DNA of 64,000 nt from Silene conica (GCA_029255685.2 CM055319.2:38264530-38328529); one strand, 5' to 3'. Positions 43,408 through 56,911 are shown, numbered from the stretch's first letter. Made by a program: numbers and translations. The notes: generated by a model not told the origin, from the letters alone.

Positions 43408-43526
43408 TCCCCTCCTCCTTTAAAAGGAATTGTCCTCAATTCTGCGAGACCGTCATCATCCAAGTATTTAGATAGATCCCCTACATTGAATGTGGCGTGT
43501 ACTCCATAGTCACCCGGCAATTCTAC
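43408..43526 (-). pseudogene. Pol C-terminal tail beyond the stop in element H
   Basis: In the same frame as pol, after one TAA, the sequence reads VELPGDYGVHATFNVGDLSK and LAELRTIPFKGGGDDP, the standard tail of this polyprotein. A lysine codon changed to TAA would explain it. Whether loss of about 40 residues matters is unknown, since the integrase core is complete. Confidence 0.8.
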
Positions 43527-46500
43527 TTAATAAGCATTATCGTTGATCCGACCAATAACCTTATATGGACCTTCCGCACGTGGCATTAGTTTGTTCTTCC
43601 TTTTTCCCGGAAACCGTTCCTTCCTTAGATGCACCCAAACTAGATCCCCCGGTTCGAACAAGCGTGGTTTTCTATGTTTATTTGACTTCCTTTTGTATGC
43701 CTCATTCACGGCCTCAATCCTTGCTCGTACCTGCTCGTGTAACTTGATCATAGACTTAAGTTTGGACTCCGCATCCTTATGAACTAACTCATCTTTAGGC
43801 AATGGAAGTAGATCCAAGGGTAAATATGGATTAACCCCATAGACAATTTCGAACGGTGAGTGCTTTGTAGCAAACGTTGGAGACCTATTATATGCAAATT
43901 CCGCATGAGCCAATTTGATATCCCAATCCTTTTGAGTCTTGCTCACCAACCCCCTTAAAATCGTTCCTAAGGTTCTATTAGTAACCTCCGTTTGCCCATC
44001 CGTTTGAGGATGATGAGAAGTACTAAATAACAACTTATTTCCAACTTTCCTCCATAATGTATTCCAAAAATAACTCAAAAATTTTGAATCCCGATCCGAC
44101 ACAATGGTTCTTGGTACTCCATGTAAACGTACTATCTCCCGATAATAAAGATCAGCCACGTTACTAGCATCATCCGTCTTGTGACAAGCCACAAAGTGTG
44201 CCATTTTTGAAAACCTATCAACCACAACCATGATTGCATCCTTCCCCCTTTGAGTACATGGTAGAGCCACAATAAAATCCATCGATATGTCTTCCCATGG
44301 CCTATTTGGAACCGGCAAAGGTGTGTATTCACCCGGTTTGAATTTACTCTTGGCCATATGACACGCTACACACTTCCCAACCAACCTCGTTACATCCCCT
44401 AGCATCTTGGGCCAAAAGAAATGTTCCCTTAGCACCTCTAATGTCTTTTGAATCCCAAAGTGTCCAGCCAACCCTCCTCCATGCGCCTCTCGTATGATCA
44501 ATTCCCGAATAGGATGTTTCGGAACACATAAACAATTACCTTTAAAGAGGAACCCATCTTGCACCATATATTCCCCTAAGGTCACGGCACCCTCCTTGCC
44601 ATTTCGAAACAACTCGCCAAAATCACCATCTTCCTCGTAGTAGTCCTTTAGGGTTTCGAACCCTAATAGCTTAACTCCTAGCGTAGACAACAACGTATAC
44701 CTCCTTGATAACGCATCCGCTACCACATTACTCTTCCCATCTTTATACTTAGAAGAAAAGTGAAAAGATTGCAAGAATTCAACCCACTTAGCATGCCTTG
44801 GATTAAGTTTTTGTTGGCCATGGATATATTTCAAAGATTCATGATCCGAGTGAAGTACGAAGTGACTAGGTCTAAGATAATGACTCCAATGCATTAGAGC
44901 CCGAACAATAGCATAGAATTCTTTATCGTAGGTAGAATAATTCAACCTTGCTCCGTTAAGTTTCTCCGAAAAATAAGCAATAGGTTTCTTACCTTGAACA
45001 AGACCCGCCCCGATTCCCACGCCGCTTGCATCACACTCTACTTCGAACGGTTGTGAGAAATCCGGTAAAGCTAATATTGGTGTTTTACATAGTAACCCCT
45101 TTATGGTTTCAAATGCCCTTTGGGCTGCCTCGGTCCAAGTAAATGCGCCCTTCTTCATACACTCCGTAATAGGGCTTGTGACGGTACTAAAATCTTTAAT
45201 AAACCGACGATAAAAAGAAGCAAGACCATGAAAAGAACGAACCTCCGTGACGGTTTTAGGCGTGGGCCACGATGCCATGGCTTGAATCTTGGTTTGATCT
45301 ACCGACACTCCGTCTTTGGATACCACATACCCCAAGAACACCACACTCTCCACCAAAAAGGTACACTTTTCTAACTTCCCAAATAGCTTCCTCTCCCTCA
45401 AGGTCTCGAAAACCAATCTCAAGTGCATTAGATGATCATTAATAGATTTGCTATAGATTAAAATATCATCTAAATAAACCACTACAAACCTGCCCAAGAA
45501 CGATTTTAGCATCTCGTTCATCAACCTCATGAAAGTACTAGGTGCATTAGTAAGACCAAAAGGCATCACCAACCACTCATATAGGCCGTGCTTGGTCTTG
45601 AAGGCCGTCTTCCATTCATCCCCCTCTCGCATCCTAATTTGATGATAACCGCTCCTTAGATCGATCTTTGAAAAGACTACCGACCCATGTAACTCATCCA
45701 ACATATCATCTAATCTTGGGATTGGAAACCTATATTTGATTGTGATATTGTTTACAGCCCTACTATCCACACACATCCTCCACGTCCCATCCTTCTTTGG
45801 TACTAATAATGCCGGTACCGCACAAGGACTCATACTCTCCCTTACATAACCCCTTTCTAATAACTCATCAATTTGTCTTTGCAACTCCTTGGTCTCCTCC
45901 GGATTGCTTCGATAGGCGGCCTTATTAGGTAGGGCAGCCCCTGGAATTAAGTCAATTTGATGTTCAATACCTCGTAAAGGTGGTAATCCGGGTGGTAGGT
46001 CTTCGGGAAAAACATCCTTAAACTCCTCCAACAACCCTATCACTAACGGCGACTCCTCCTTCTTCTTACCCTCCGTGTCCCCCTCGTCGGCCACTAGGGC
46101 GTACACCACGGCCCCATCTTCGATGGCTTGCTCCACCTCCCTTTCACCTATAAACATGTTTTTCTTACCTTCCTCTTGTCGTTTGGTAGTCATCTCGTGC
46201 ACGGCCTGGGGTGTCATTGGTTTTAGTATGATATTCTTGCCTTTGTTTCGTAGTTCATAAACGTTGGCCTTCCCCCTATGCACTACATCTCTATCAAATT
46301 GCCATGGACGTCCCAATAGTATATGACAAGCGTCCATTGGCGTGACATCACACAAGACCTCGTCTTCGTATGATCCCATCTTGTTTTCTACCCTTACCTG
46401 CCTCGTTACCTCTATAGCACTCCCATTTTCTAACCAATGCAATAAATAGGGTTTTGGGTGCTTGGTGGTATTTAGGTTAAGTTTGGTCACCATCTCTTCG

Positions 46501-46712
46501 GAAGCAACGTTTGCACAACTCCCTCCGTCAATGATCACACTACACCACTTGTCTTGGACTTGGCACTTGGTATAAAAGATTTGGTTCCGTTGATCGTTTA
46601 GGGTTTGGTCGGTTTTGATTTGAAGATTGCGCAACATCAAGTTTCTTGGTAGTTGTAATGGAATTCCTTCGCCCCTTATGGTTCTCACGCCCTCCATAGT
46701 AACTTCCCCCAT
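43527..46712 (-). CDS. Pol polyprotein of element H (protease, RT, RNase H, integrase)
   Basis: The uninterrupted frame of 1061 codons makes and integrates retrotransposon DNA. Domains in order: retropepsin-like site IIDGGS at residues 60-65; reverse transcriptase at about 295-465 with YLDD at 413-416; RNase H at about 555-670 (DASG, HSDHE, ADALS); integrase zinc site H744, H751, C781, C784; and integrase core D812, D873, E909, with 35 residues between the last two as in DD35E. Sequence style is that of CRM/Reina-type chromoviruses. The frame ends at a TAA after GRINDNAY; the usual C-terminal continuation (ELPGDYGVHATFNVGDLSKY) is still readable to about 43420 past that single stop. The start ATG at 46712 is uncertain because gag is absent. 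Confidence 0.95.
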   Translation of the reverse strand: MGEVTMEGVRTIRGEGIPLQLPRNLMLRNLQIKTDQTLNDQRNQIFYTKCQVQDKWCSVIIDGGSCANVASEEMVTKLNLNTTKHPKPYLLHWLENGSAIEVTRQVRVENKMGSYEDEVLCDVTPMDACHILLGRPWQFDRDVVHRGKANVYELRNKGKNIILKPMTPQAVHEMTTKRQEEGKKNMFIGEREVEQAIEDGAVVYALVADEGDTEGKKKEESPLVIGLLEEFKDVFPEDLPPGLPPLRGIEHQIDLIPGAALPNKAAYRSNPEETKELQRQIDELLERGYVRESMSPCAVPALLVPKKDGTWRMCVDSRAVNNITIKYRFPIPRLDDMLDELHGSVVFSKIDLRSGYHQIRMREGDEWKTAFKTKHGLYEWLVMPFGLTNAPSTFMRLMNEMLKSFLGRFVVVYLDDILIYSKSINDHLMHLRLVFETLRERKLFGKLEKCTFLVESVVFLGYVVSKDGVSVDQTKIQAMASWPTPKTVTEVRSFHGLASFYRRFIKDFSTVTSPITECMKKGAFTWTEAAQRAFETIKGLLCKTPILALPDFSQPFEVECDASGVGIGAGLVQGKKPIAYFSEKLNGARLNYSTYDKEFYAIVRALMHWSHYLRPSHFVLHSDHESLKYIHGQQKLNPRHAKWVEFLQSFHFSSKYKDGKSNVVADALSRRYTLLSTLGVKLLGFETLKDYYEEDGDFGELFRNGKEGAVTLGEYMVQDGFLFKGNCLCVPKHPIRELIIREAHGGGLAGHFGIQKTLEVLREHFFWPKMLGDVTRLVGKCVACHMAKSKFKPGEYTPLPVPNRPWEDISMDFIVALPCTQRGKDAIMVVVDRFSKMAHFVACHKTDDASNVADLYYREIVRLHGVPRTIVSDRDSKFLSYFWNTLWRKVGNKLLFSTSHHPQTDGQTEVTNRTLGTILRGLVSKTQKDWDIKLAHAEFAYNRSPTFATKHSPFEIVYGVNPYLPLDLLPLPKDELVHKDAESKLKSMIKLHEQVRARIEAVNEAYKRKSNKHRKPRLFEPGDLVWVHLRKERFPGKRKNKLMPRAEGPYKVIGRINDNAY

Positions 46713-49700
46713 GGATCGTTTTGAAGATAAAGAAAATCAAGAGCCGAAGCTCTGATACCACTTATGATACGAATTCTTGATCAAAGAACTCGTCCGCGGA
46801 AGCCTTCTTGTAAATCTTGAAAGTAATCTTGAAAGAAATAACGATTTAGAACAAATAAAGAACAATCTTGGACGAATCTTGAATTATGGATGAATGATGG
46901 TGATGGACGGTGGTGGTAGTGATGGCGGCGAGATGGTGGTCCGTCGGTGGTGGTGGTTATTGTGATTGTTTTTGTAGTTGTGACGGTCTTGAGGTGAATC
47001 CCCAAGGTAGAAGGATATTTGTTTGCCCTAGACCTATAGGACACCCAATGGTGATTTACTCCCTAGACCTATAGTTTGTAAATCGTGCTAACACTTGAAA
47101 CGCGACATAGTATCAACGGTTCGGATCAACACTCGATGAGTCCTTGAGATTTCTTTAAGAATGCCTTAAAAAGAAAACTTGTAAATTTTATTTGCTTGAA
47201 TGATAAAACTGTCGAAACAAGAAAGACGATGTGTTCTTTATATAGTAGAAACACACGTCCCATAGCACAACACACACGACACACACGACACACATGACTC
47301 TTATCTCTATATGAGATTAGAAGTCCTAAACTATATCTAAATGGATTAAATATAATCCTTATTAAATCTTAAACTCTATCCTAAGAATTAAAAGAATTAA
47401 ATACTAACCCTAATAACCCTAGGATAACAAACTAACAAGATAATAACAAAGTGTAACTACCTTGTAACAAACTTATAACAAACTAACAAACTTTTAACCA
47501 CCTTATAACTAACTTGTAACAACCCCTAAGTTAGTTATGCTCACAACACAACTCCTACGACCAAGCAAGTCGTGCACCTCCCCTCCGACCATCGTACCTC
47601 CGGCCACCTCCGGGCAGCCTCCTCCGGCCACCGAGCCCCCTATGGTGATCTCCTCCTCAATGCTATCCATACTTGGATCAAATCCTCTCTAATATTATTG
47701 AGATAATAATAACACTAATAATAATAAGTTATATATTAGTTTCATATTCTAATTAAAGAGATTAGAATTGTTTAAGGAAAACCGATTTTGGCACTAGCTT
47801 GTTCTAAGTTCCGGTTCAATCAAGGGTTGTCTTGGTGCATCACAAAGGAGGTGTTCTTGTTGAACATTGGAGGATCATCCTTGCTATATTTTGGACCGTA
47901 TGTAAGGGTTCGAAATCTCCACTATTTCCGCATTATTTTAACATGCATAAGATCTATATAATGAGATAATTAAAATGTTAATTATAAGATTATGTTAGTA
48001 TGACTAAAATTAATTAGTTTATGAGTAATTAAACCCAACAATTGGTATCAGAGCAACTAGGTTGTTTGCATGCTTTCCGTTTACGTTTTTACGGAGTTAT
48101 TAGGATAACAAAATAAAACTTGGTATTTCGTTTGATATATGATATGGCCGAAATTATTTAGCATGAATACCTACTGTTTTCTAAAATGTTTTAGAATGTT
48201 TGGAATTTATTTTGCATGAATATTGGTTATTGGTATATTAAATCTCGGTTTTATTAAGTTTTAATGGTTAAAAATTGTTTATTTTGGGAAAAATAGTTAA
48301 AATCAATTTTTGGCCGAGATTTTTTAGTATATTTTCACATGTATATCCTATGTTATGAATAAGAATTTTCGTAAATTATGGACTTATAAAACATGTGATA
48401 TGAATTTTAAAGGTTAAAATGCAATAAGATGAATAAAAATGGGTTTGTATAGTTATATTTGGAATTTGACTATAAACATTTATGAGTACGTCACATGCAA
48501 TATTTAAAATATATGTTAAATTTTCCAGAAATTTATCTCAAATATTGCAATATTATAGATTTTTAATGTAAAAATCGGGTAATTAGTGACATTATTTCGA
48601 CTTTAATAGTTTAAGTTGGAATTTGGCCATAAAAATTTAACACGATGTCATATATATTATTTCCAGCATGTATAAAAATTTCGAGATTTTTATCTGATTT
48701 TATGCTTGAGAAATAATTTTAAAGGTTAAAATCGTACGATATATGACGTAAATCGCTAAAATTTGCAATAGTTGTTAAAATGGCCGGAAAATTTAACCCA
48801 TAATAGTCATATATGATATGTTCATCACTAAATTATTCTTGGGAGCCAAAAGTTTCTTTTTTGATTTAATTTTAAATTGTTAAAAGGTTGCATTTAAAAT
48901 TGAATTATAAGAGTCATGTATTAAAAATTTCGGCTATAGGGCAATGTGCCATTTAATTCTCTGTCTATTTTATGTTCTTAAAGTATTTTGGAAAGTGTAA
49001 AAATATTATTAGTATTTTATTTGCATTTATGGAACTAATTATTGAATTTTCCGACTTAAAATGCTTGTTTTACGTCTTATTTTCGAAATAAATGTTAAAA
49101 CCGTATAAATACTAATATTTTTAAGGTTATGAAATTTTAAGAACATTATGGAATTTTCAAAATTTGAATTTTGAATTTTTCGAAATTTTTATGACTCTTT
49201 TGGATTTTTATATTATTTTTCCCGTAAAACCGAGTAATACCGAACAATATTAAAATATGTTAAGTTAAGTCATGTTCAAAGTTTGAGTAAGACTAAATTT
49301 TGAAACCTATATGAGTTGGGATGATTAACTTAAGGATGAATACCGATTCATATTATGCATAGTGTTGTTAAACGTTAAAACACGCGATTCCATAAACCAA
49401 GGTATACGATAACTATTTATTTAAATAGGACGATTTGGCTTAGGATTTGCATGGTAGTTCATATATTCATAAGCATTGTATATTTTATTATGAATGTCAT
49501 GATTTATTTACGTAATTTTGGAAATTATGTAATTTACTTAGTATGGCCTTAGTTTTAAATCGGTATTTCCCGTAATGTAAGGGGTTACCGATTCGGTTGT
49601 AATTTTGTGATCTCGTATCACCCAATTGTAATTTATTTCTATTTTATAATGTATAAAGTAGACTAGAAAAGTTGTAATTTTTTTAAAATCCGGAGATCCT

Positions 49701-50474
49701 TGAAGACGGTGCCATTCGGAAAGGAGTTCCGAACAAGACGGTGTTTACCTCGAAGTACGTGCCTCGTGAAGTTCAAGGGACCAAAGGAGTTGGTTTCCGA
49801 ATTTGTACTTTATTATTTCTTTTCTAGGAAAGGCCATACTAGGGTTTATTTTATGCTTTTATTTTGCTTTTATATGTTTGCATGCATAGCCAAATCGTCA
49901 TATATCGTGTCATGCATTTTTCGATTTAGTCGACCTAGTCATTTATTTTATCGATAATTCACCGACTTAGTTCACTTAAACGGAGATAGATAATAATTTG
50001 ACTAGATCTCTTACATATAAATATTGAGACTTAGCCTTACCAAAAAGTACGGACCCATGAATCCCTTCTTCGCAAGAACGTAGGCTCGGCTATACCGGGG
50101 TACTAAAATTGTCACGTTGGGTAAGTGGGGTAATGAAGATTACACCTTGAAGTTTGGTTGATCTCAACAAAAGTATTCGTAACCGTAGTTGCAATAAGTT
50201 CGGGCTAAAGACGATTTTTAGAAAATTGTCGACCGAGAGTTCTAAGGTAGAACCGATTAAAGGGTTAATCCACCAAATTATACCGATACGGGTTGAATCG
50301 GCTACACCGTGCCCGGATTAGTATGGGTTTGGGTCTCGGGATTTTTTACTTAATTGGGTAAGAGATCATTAAGTAAATAACTAATTAACTTGTTTAAGTT
50401 TTTAGTTTAAATTATGAATTTTAAAATGATATTGTTGTATTTCCTTCATTGTAGTTTAATTTTCAACATCATCA

Positions 50475-51329
50475 ATGGCAACCAACGCTCCACCTCTGAC
50501 TAACGTTTCATGGCTTCGGTCATTTATGGACCGTTGCAAACTCGATAAGCATGGTTCCAATTTTAAGGATTGGGATGCGCAATTACTTTTGGCCGCTCAA
50601 GGTGACGATAAGAGTCGGTACCTATCCGAAGCCGCTCCGACCGCTCCGACCGCTCGTTCATCGGTCCAAAATCGTGAGGCCTATGAAGCCTACATGAAAG
50701 AGTTCTCCGCTCTTAAAAATGTGCTCATCTTCTCCATGGAGCCGGATCTCCTAAGGAGTATGATCAAGTTGACCACATCGTATGAGATTTACACCAAGCT
50801 TGCGACCATGTTTTCGCAAACTCCAAGGGTGATCCAATATGAGGCGGCTTCCGCCTTCTTCGACATTACGTTGAAGGAAGGGCAAAAGATAAGCCCTCAT
50901 GTGCTCAAACTCGTTGAGCTCGCGGAGACTCTAAAAGCACAAGACGTTGATGTTCCCGACTCTCTCATAATTGACCGAGTTCTTCACTCGCTCAATAAGG
51001 TTAAATCGTATGCTCAATTCCAGGTGAATTTCAACATGCGAAACCAAGAGACAACATTGGATGAGTTGCATAAGATGCTCGTCCAAGCCGAAAGGGACAT
51101 GGGACTTCATGAAAGTTCCACCAAGGATGTTTTAAACATCGAAAAGAAAGAGAAAACGAGCTTCAAGAAGAATGCCTTTAAAGGCAAGGGCAAGAAAACG
51201 TTCAAGCCCAAAGCGACCAAAGAAAAGACCTTTTCGAAAGGCGCTTCCACCTCTTCTTCGAAATCCGAAGACAAGTGCCATTATTGCACGAGGATCGGTC
51301 ATTGGAAGCGTAATTGCCCCAAATACTAA
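50475..51329 (+). CDS. Gag protein of copia element G
   Basis: An intact 284-codon frame encodes a copia-type gag of the UBN2 kind. It has an N-terminal NFKDWDAQLLLAA region, a central ASAFFDITLKEGQ block, then a lysine-rich segment and a C-terminal zinc knuckle C268-x2-C-x4-H-x4-C281 (CHYCTRIGHWKRNC). The product would form the particle and bind RNA. No protease, integrase or reverse transcriptase follows, and the stop at 51327-51329 comes three residues after the knuckle. The intact frame in a non-autonomous element suggests recent origin or selection for gag supplied in cis. Confidence 0.95.
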   Translation: MATNAPPLTNVSWLRSFMDRCKLDKHGSNFKDWDAQLLLAAQGDDKSRYLSEAAPTAPTARSSVQNREAYEAYMKEFSALKNVLIFSMEPDLLRSMIKLTTSYEIYTKLATMFSQTPRVIQYEAASAFFDITLKEGQKISPHVLKLVELAETLKAQDVDVPDSLIIDRVLHSLNKVKSYAQFQVNFNMRNQETTLDELHKMLVQAERDMGLHESSTKDVLNIEKKEKTSFKKNAFKGKGKKTFKPKATKEKTFSKGASTSSSKSEDKCHYCTRIGHWKRNCPKY

Positions 51330-53721
51330 AGCAATCTCAAAAAATGGGAAGGCAACCGCCGTAGGTAATAATTCTCGTTTAAAATTTATGTTATTTTGTC
51401 AACTTTTGTATAGCGATACAAGTTGTTGACTATCACCCCTTTTAAATTGTTTTAAAGGGGCATCTTATAAAGATAAGGGCAAGGAGAAGGAAGCATGAAG
51501 TTCCTTACTTGGATGGCTATGGTACCATCCAATTGATCGAAGACTTGAAGAGCTAGGCTCTAATTTTCATATCGTCTTTTTTCATATTTTGCATTTTATG
51601 GAACAATTTACTTTCTTGTAAGACAAGGATTAAAATCCTCAAACAAATGGTTGTAATTTTGGATATTGGTGACTTGGTTTTCAACCCGAGTCACTACTTT
51701 TGTTCTTAATCAATGTCTTGATTTCTCAAATAAATTGCATACCTTGTTAAAACATGAATAATAGTGATTTTATCACGCAATAAACCTTGATACGATCAAT
51801 ATAATATAATCAAAATGTTGATTAAAACGGAGAACTACACCCATGAGATACTTTCAATCAAATTAAGAAATCATTAATTCATTATACGATGATCATTTTA
51901 AGTGAAAATGAGAATGTATACATCACACCTATAAAACTTCAAACATTCATATACATTGGTTGAATCGAAATTGCTATCCTTGTACAAATAAAGATTATTG
52001 TTAAAAGGATAGAGTGGGAGAAAATATTTCGCTCGCAAACCAATGATATAAATACAGGATCTTAGAGAAGATTCCTACATGGGAGTCTTGAGAAGAACCC
52101 TAAATGAATGAATTGAAGAAACTACGAGAGGACACTGAAGAAACTACGGGAGGACACAATAGGAAAGGTTCCTTATGTTCATTGTTTCAAAGAGAGGAGA
52201 CATGAAACCCCGTATGAAATCAGAAGGAAATCGGTTCCTTGAAATAATGATATTCTCAAAATTATAAGATAATAGAGGAGAAATCATCTCAGTTCTCTCG
52301 ATAGTAGTATATGTTGTATCGAAAAGTGATGTTTGGAATTCATGTGATGTATATTGAATGAAAATAGATCACTATAGTGATAGTGATAGTGATAATGATT
52401 CAAGTGATAAATAAAGATTAACATGCAAGAAATGAAAGGTTCATTTAAGAGATCGAGTAATATTGATTTTAGTGGGAGCGATATTCATTAAATAGAATTA
52501 AGCCTACCATTTAGAGAGGATGGGTGATTCTTTAAGGTGGAAAGAATAAGAGGTTTTCAATTCTAGATGAACTAATACTTTATATCATAAGATGATGGAG
52601 CTTTACAGGAAGGTTTATTATATTGATGAAATAGCCAAGATGTTTGAAAATAGTAAGAGTGATGAAATCACTAATAACTACAATATAGATTTCATCACAT
52701 AAGTGACTAGATAATTCCGAGTGATTCTTTAATCTCTCTAGTATATCAATACGTCACGAGTTATAGGATAACAGTGGGAGCTTTCCTCAGGAGATGAAAC
52801 TCAAGATCTAGAATGGGTTCTAGATATGTGCTCAAATAAGATCATATTATGTGAGATAATATGAGTCGGAAGGAGACCAAAATTTGTAAGTTTTGCAATC
52901 ATGAATAAAAGGTTTATTCGCAAAACATTAATACAAATAGATGATCGTGCATCAAATGCAATGAAATAGTATTGACTGTTTTTGCATGACAATGTCATTT
53001 GAGTTATAATTAACTCAGAATGAAAGATACTTTGTCAAAATCCAAATGGGTTGTAAGAGACAATATTGAATCCCATAAGTGAACTGGATTGACTTAGTAT
53101 AGCCCCTAGCCGCTTACATGAGGTGACATCTCAAAGCGACTAGAATGTGAGGCGACGGATGGCAAGTTTAAGTGCCATAGAGTCATATGTGATGACTAGT
53201 CGATCACATAGGCAGACTGCAAGAGACACTCTGTCGGGCAAAGTGACCGCTTATAGAGTTCTGGAAATTTTATGATAGCCGGGTCGTGGCGAGAGCTGCT
53301 ATAGTATTCTTGTGAGTCAATTCTTAGACTAAAGACTACTCTCCCAAGATGGTACAGTTTAGGCATAACCTTGATCCATTCTCTACGACTTTTCGTAAAT
53401 GGAGTCAAATGGGATTGCTTTGGGTTGTGACTGACTGTGACTAGTTGAAGGAAGTAGTGCGATAGAAATTGTCCACCCCTTGTCAGGGTTGTTCAAATCT
53501 CAAGGCCACTCGAGGAGAAGTTAACTGGAAATGCGTGGCCACGCTCGGAAGGTATCTATGGTAGATAATTCCGGTCAAACGGTTATTCTCCAGATCGAGG
53601 AAACCACTCATGATATGATCGAATGCAAGTACGACCTCAGAGAGACACCTTGCATTAAGTGGGAGATTGTAATAGGACAAGAGAATTGGTGACGCACACT
53701 TGTCGAGGACAAGTGGGAGAT

Positions 53722-54972
53722 TGTTGGGAAATGTGTCCTCAACAATAGTGCGATCACATAATTAAATCTCATGACGAGAATGCGCAAGGGATGATACGAT
53801 ATATATTAGTCAACTGACCAACATTAATCGGTAATGATTGGCTAGCTAGAGTTTGACATTACTGTCGTATGACGGTGGTGGTCAGTTGATCCCTTTAGGT
53901 CACACCTATAGGCCAATTCCCTTAATTGATATAATGGTCAAGTGTATATTGATACGAGTTGATCATATTCCTTAAAACTCGTATATCGAGAAATCAGAGG
54001 TTAAATCTTAATGTAAGATTTATGTTTGAAATTGAAATGTGTCAATTATCAAACAATAAACGATATTTATGAAATATCGTAATTAGAATGAATCGGGTTG
54101 TATATTATCACAAGTGTTGTAAATCGTATTGACGATTATTGAAATGACCATTTTATACATTAGTAATTATGAATTACTAGTCAATTTGTTAAATATGATT
54201 TAATTAATTTATGAATAATATTTATTTGATAAATATGTATTTTAAATTAATGCAATTAACCTTATGTTGTGACATGTTGCATGTCACACATGAAATTGTA
54301 CAAATGACAATATTGTAAAATGGATGTCCATTTTAATGTCATGGGTGCCGGTTTTTAGAGTATGTTTTAGGGAGTTTTATTTGATAAATTATTCCCTTAA
54401 AAACATAATCATGAGGTAGCCTTAAAACCTAATTATAGGCATGCAAACCTATTTGATGGGTTAGAGAAAAAGGACTACCTATAGCCTTCCCCATGTAGAA
54501 TCTCACGGCACCCCAACCCCAACATAAACCCATCTAAATGTGAATTGTTTACTACTTGATGATTCATTCTAACCTTGAGTATAATTTTCTTAGTGTGAGA
54601 AAAACTCATAAAAATCCTCTCTAATATTATTGAGATAATAATAACACTAATAATAATAATTTATATATTAGTTTCATATTCTAATTAAAGAGATTAGAAT
54701 TGTTTAAGGAAAACCGATTTTGGCACTCGCTTGTTCTAAGTTTCGGTTCAATCAAGGGTTGTCTTGGTGCATCACAAAGGAGGTGTTCTTGTTGAACATT
54801 GGAGGATCATCTTTGCTATATTTTGGACCGTGTGTAAGGGTTCGAAATCTCCACTATTTCCGCATTATTTTAGCATGCATGAGATCTATATAATGAGATA
54901 ATTAAAATGTTAATTATAAGATTATGTTAGTATGACTAAAATTAATTAGTTTATGAGTAACTAAACCCAATA
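53722..54972 (+). repeat. 3' LTR of element G
   Basis: It starts TGTTGGGAAATGTGTCCTC after the polypurine tract and ends CCCAATA, a mutated form of the CCCAACA that closes the 5' LTR at 48040. It is 1251 bp, equal to the 5' LTR once element H and its duplication are removed. Confidence 0.94.
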
Positions 54973-54977
54973 GTTTG

Positions 54978-55123
54978 TGCTTCTAGTCACGGACTTGGAC
55001 AAAAAAAGTAGCTTGAAGTCGGATTCATGGTGATTTAAGAAGTTATGAGGTGACGATAATGAGCTTACTCGGCCTATTTTGTTATATTAGCATTCTTGAT
55101 GTTTTTGATGTGTTCTTATGATC
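54978..55123 (+). repeat. 3' LTR of element F, resumed part
   Basis: The sequence picks up the F LTR where element G split it (compare 35385-35530: GACTTGGACAAAAAGAGTAG) and is cut at GATC/poly-T by the LINE tail. Confidence 0.88.
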
Positions 55124-55377
55124 TTTTTTTTTGGTAGAATGTAAATTATATATATAGAAAGTGGCCAAAACATCCATACATAGCAAAGGCTACAAAACCA
55201 GCCTTAACTCATACACAAAAAGCCAAGCCTATTACATAAGTTTAGAAATCCAAGCTTCGTCTTTTCTAGCTAGTCTTCCTTTTAACTGATGCTTAATACG
55301 AATTCTTATATCTGCCTGAATCTTGCTCACACACGCCCCTGGATGCTGAAGCTTGTGCTCATGTTTGCCCAGGTTTC
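55124..55377 (-). mobile_element. 5'-truncated LINE (L1-like) tail
   Basis: On the minus strand the segment ends in a poly(A) run at the insertion point in the F LTR. Before it, a short frame reads KIQADIRIRIKHQLKGRLAR then DEAWISKLM and a stop, in the style of the C-terminus of plant L1 ORF2, followed by about 110 bp of 3' UTR. Element C is inserted at its upstream side (55378), so the missing 5' part may be truncated or beyond the window. Confidence 0.65.
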
Positions 55378-56911
55378 TGATGCCCGTCGTTGAGGGTACC
55401 AAAGATAAATTTATAATTCCTAAACTTAAACTATAGATAGTGAAAGTCAGGGTCGAACCACAAGGAGGTGGGGAACGTTTATTGTTTGATGTTAATGTTT
55501 AAGGTAACAGTTTTAGGGGTTTGATTGGTTGTTTACTAAGTCTAAAACAAAGATTAAAATAAATAAGTAATTAAAGCTGAGAGTAAAACTATATTAAAAG
55601 GGATGCTAGGATGTTCGGGTAATAAATAGCTAAGGTAATATAAATCCTAAGGTCAACATGTATTGCAGTCGCGTAAGGGGTGTAACATATCCTTTCGGTC
55701 TGTGGTACCTAATAGCTCCTTTCGGCCTATGCTATTAGTTCCTAGGTCTCACAATTATTGGGTGTCAACAATAAGGGTGATTCCTAAATCCTAGGTCACA
55801 TACCTTTCAGTCTTGAGTAACCTAGCCGTCTTAAGGTGTAAACCAATGCCCTTCCCGTATCTTTCAATCTTGGGTAGGTCATTACTAACATCCTACAAGT
55901 CTCCTTTCGGTCTCATTGCAGATTATTATAGTCGACAAAGTAAGACGAAACAGAATACATACGCGAGTGGGTCGACCGACCAGCTAGCCCATTCGGCCGA
56001 CCACCGCCTCGGTCGACCGACCCATTATTTGAGTCGGCCGACCACGGCTCTTCTACAGGTCGGTCTCGGAAATTTATTACCTATGCATATTCATCCCCTA
56101 CATCCTAACATATGAAATTTAGCTACTCATGGTTACTAAAACAAATATGAAGACGGGAATAAACATGGAAAACATAATGAACATCAATCTAAGCATGCAA
56201 TAATAATAAAGCTTTGGGATTCTATCTTAACCGAATGCAATAATAATAAGAACAATAATGAAACTAAATTAAGAGAGTAATTACCAGAGACAGGATTAAG
56301 GCAGAAAAAGAACAAACTTTATTGAATGCTTGAGAATTATTGAAAGATTACAATTGAACTAAAAGACGGAATAAAACTAAATTACGAACTTGATTATTAT
56401 GATGGGTGATGATCGATAAAAGCTAGATTATAAACCCTAAACAAAAGATTAGTTTATATAGGGCAGAAAAATAAGAGTTTCCTAAAGACTCCAACACTTC
56501 TAAACGATTTCCGAAAAGCTTCTGGGCTTTGCTGAGGTCGGTCGACCAGATTTGTGGGTCGGTCGACCTCTTTACGGGCTTCAGGAATTCTGGGCTTCAA
56601 AGAACTGGTCGGCCGACCCATATAATAGGTCGGTCGACCCGTTACTGCATAAGATTGCTTTGATTCGTCTCGGGTTTGACTTTTGATACTTGATTAATGA
56701 TTCCTATTGACTTTCCTTCGTTCCTTAATTGTGCAAAAATCCCGAGGGCATAAATTTGGTGTAATATCGTCCTTTTTCCGCACAAATCTGCAAAAGTGAA
56801 TAAAAATACGAAAGTGCACAATTGTTGGGACATAAGGGCTAAAACATAGTAAATGAGCGACCAAATGCGTGTAAAAATAGATGCAAAACATCATAAAATA
56901 GACACGCATCA
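55378..56911 (-). repeat. 3' LTR of element C
   Basis: On the minus strand it starts TGATGCGTGTC after the polypurine tract and ends CGACGGGCATCA, 1534 bp. Its last 255 bp match 61926-62181 with two or three differences. It holds eight palindrome copies: 55970, 55991, 56011, 56032, 56536, 56557, 56607 and 56628. Confidence 0.92.
55970..56639. repeat. Paired palindromes in the element C LTR
   Basis: 12-mers of the form GGTCGNNCGACC start at 55970, 55991 (first two bases changed), 56011, 56032, 56536, 56557, 56607 and 56628. Spacing within each pair is 21 bp, and the first four also run 21, 20, 21. Two neighbours can form a 12-bp stem with a 9-nt loop. Confidence 0.9.

Larger units (their letters stand above)
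42490..47680 (-). mobile_element. Element H: chromovirus-like Ty3/gypsy element lacking gag
   Basis: The LTRs 42490-43407 and 46765-47680 (918 and 916 bp) start TGATACGAATTC and end ACTTGGATCA. The target duplication AATCC is at 42485-42489 and 47681-47685, within the 5' LTR of G. On the minus strand the PBS (TGGTATCAGAGCTTCGG) lies just inside the right LTR, which is therefore the 5' LTR. The visible LTR differences are a few substitutions and small indels. Only about 50 bp separate the LTR from the start of the pol frame, so gag is missing. An 87-codon frame repeated in each LTR is not a gene. Confidence 0.95.
41594..54972 (+). mobile_element. Element G: gag-only Ty1/copia retrotransposon
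   Basis: Two 1251-bp LTRs (the 5' copy split by element H), a tRNA-Met PBS (48043-48054), a polypurine tract (AAGTGGGAGAT before 53722) and the target duplication GTTTG (41589-41593 and 54973-54977) define it. The only gene is gag at 50475-51329. 48041-50474 is a leader of 2.4 kb and 51330-53721 a trailer of 2.4 kb, both without recognisable coding sequence. The LTRs differ at few positions, so insertion was recent. It fits the TR-GAG class. Confidence 0.93.
34795..55123 (+). mobile_element. Element F: large non-coding LTR retrotransposon (LARD-like), visible part
   Basis: It has a 5' LTR (34795-37456), a tRNA-Met PBS (37459-37470), a 3.5-kb interior (37471-41005) and a 3' LTR starting at 41006 after the purine-rich AAAGGTAGGGTGAT. 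The 3' LTR is split by element G (41594-54972), resumes at 54978 and is split again at 55124 by a LINE. The rest is not in the window, so no target duplication can be checked. The LTR start TGTAACATCCC and the GAGGACGAA motif before the 3' LTR are usual for Tekay/Del elements. Confidence 0.85.
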
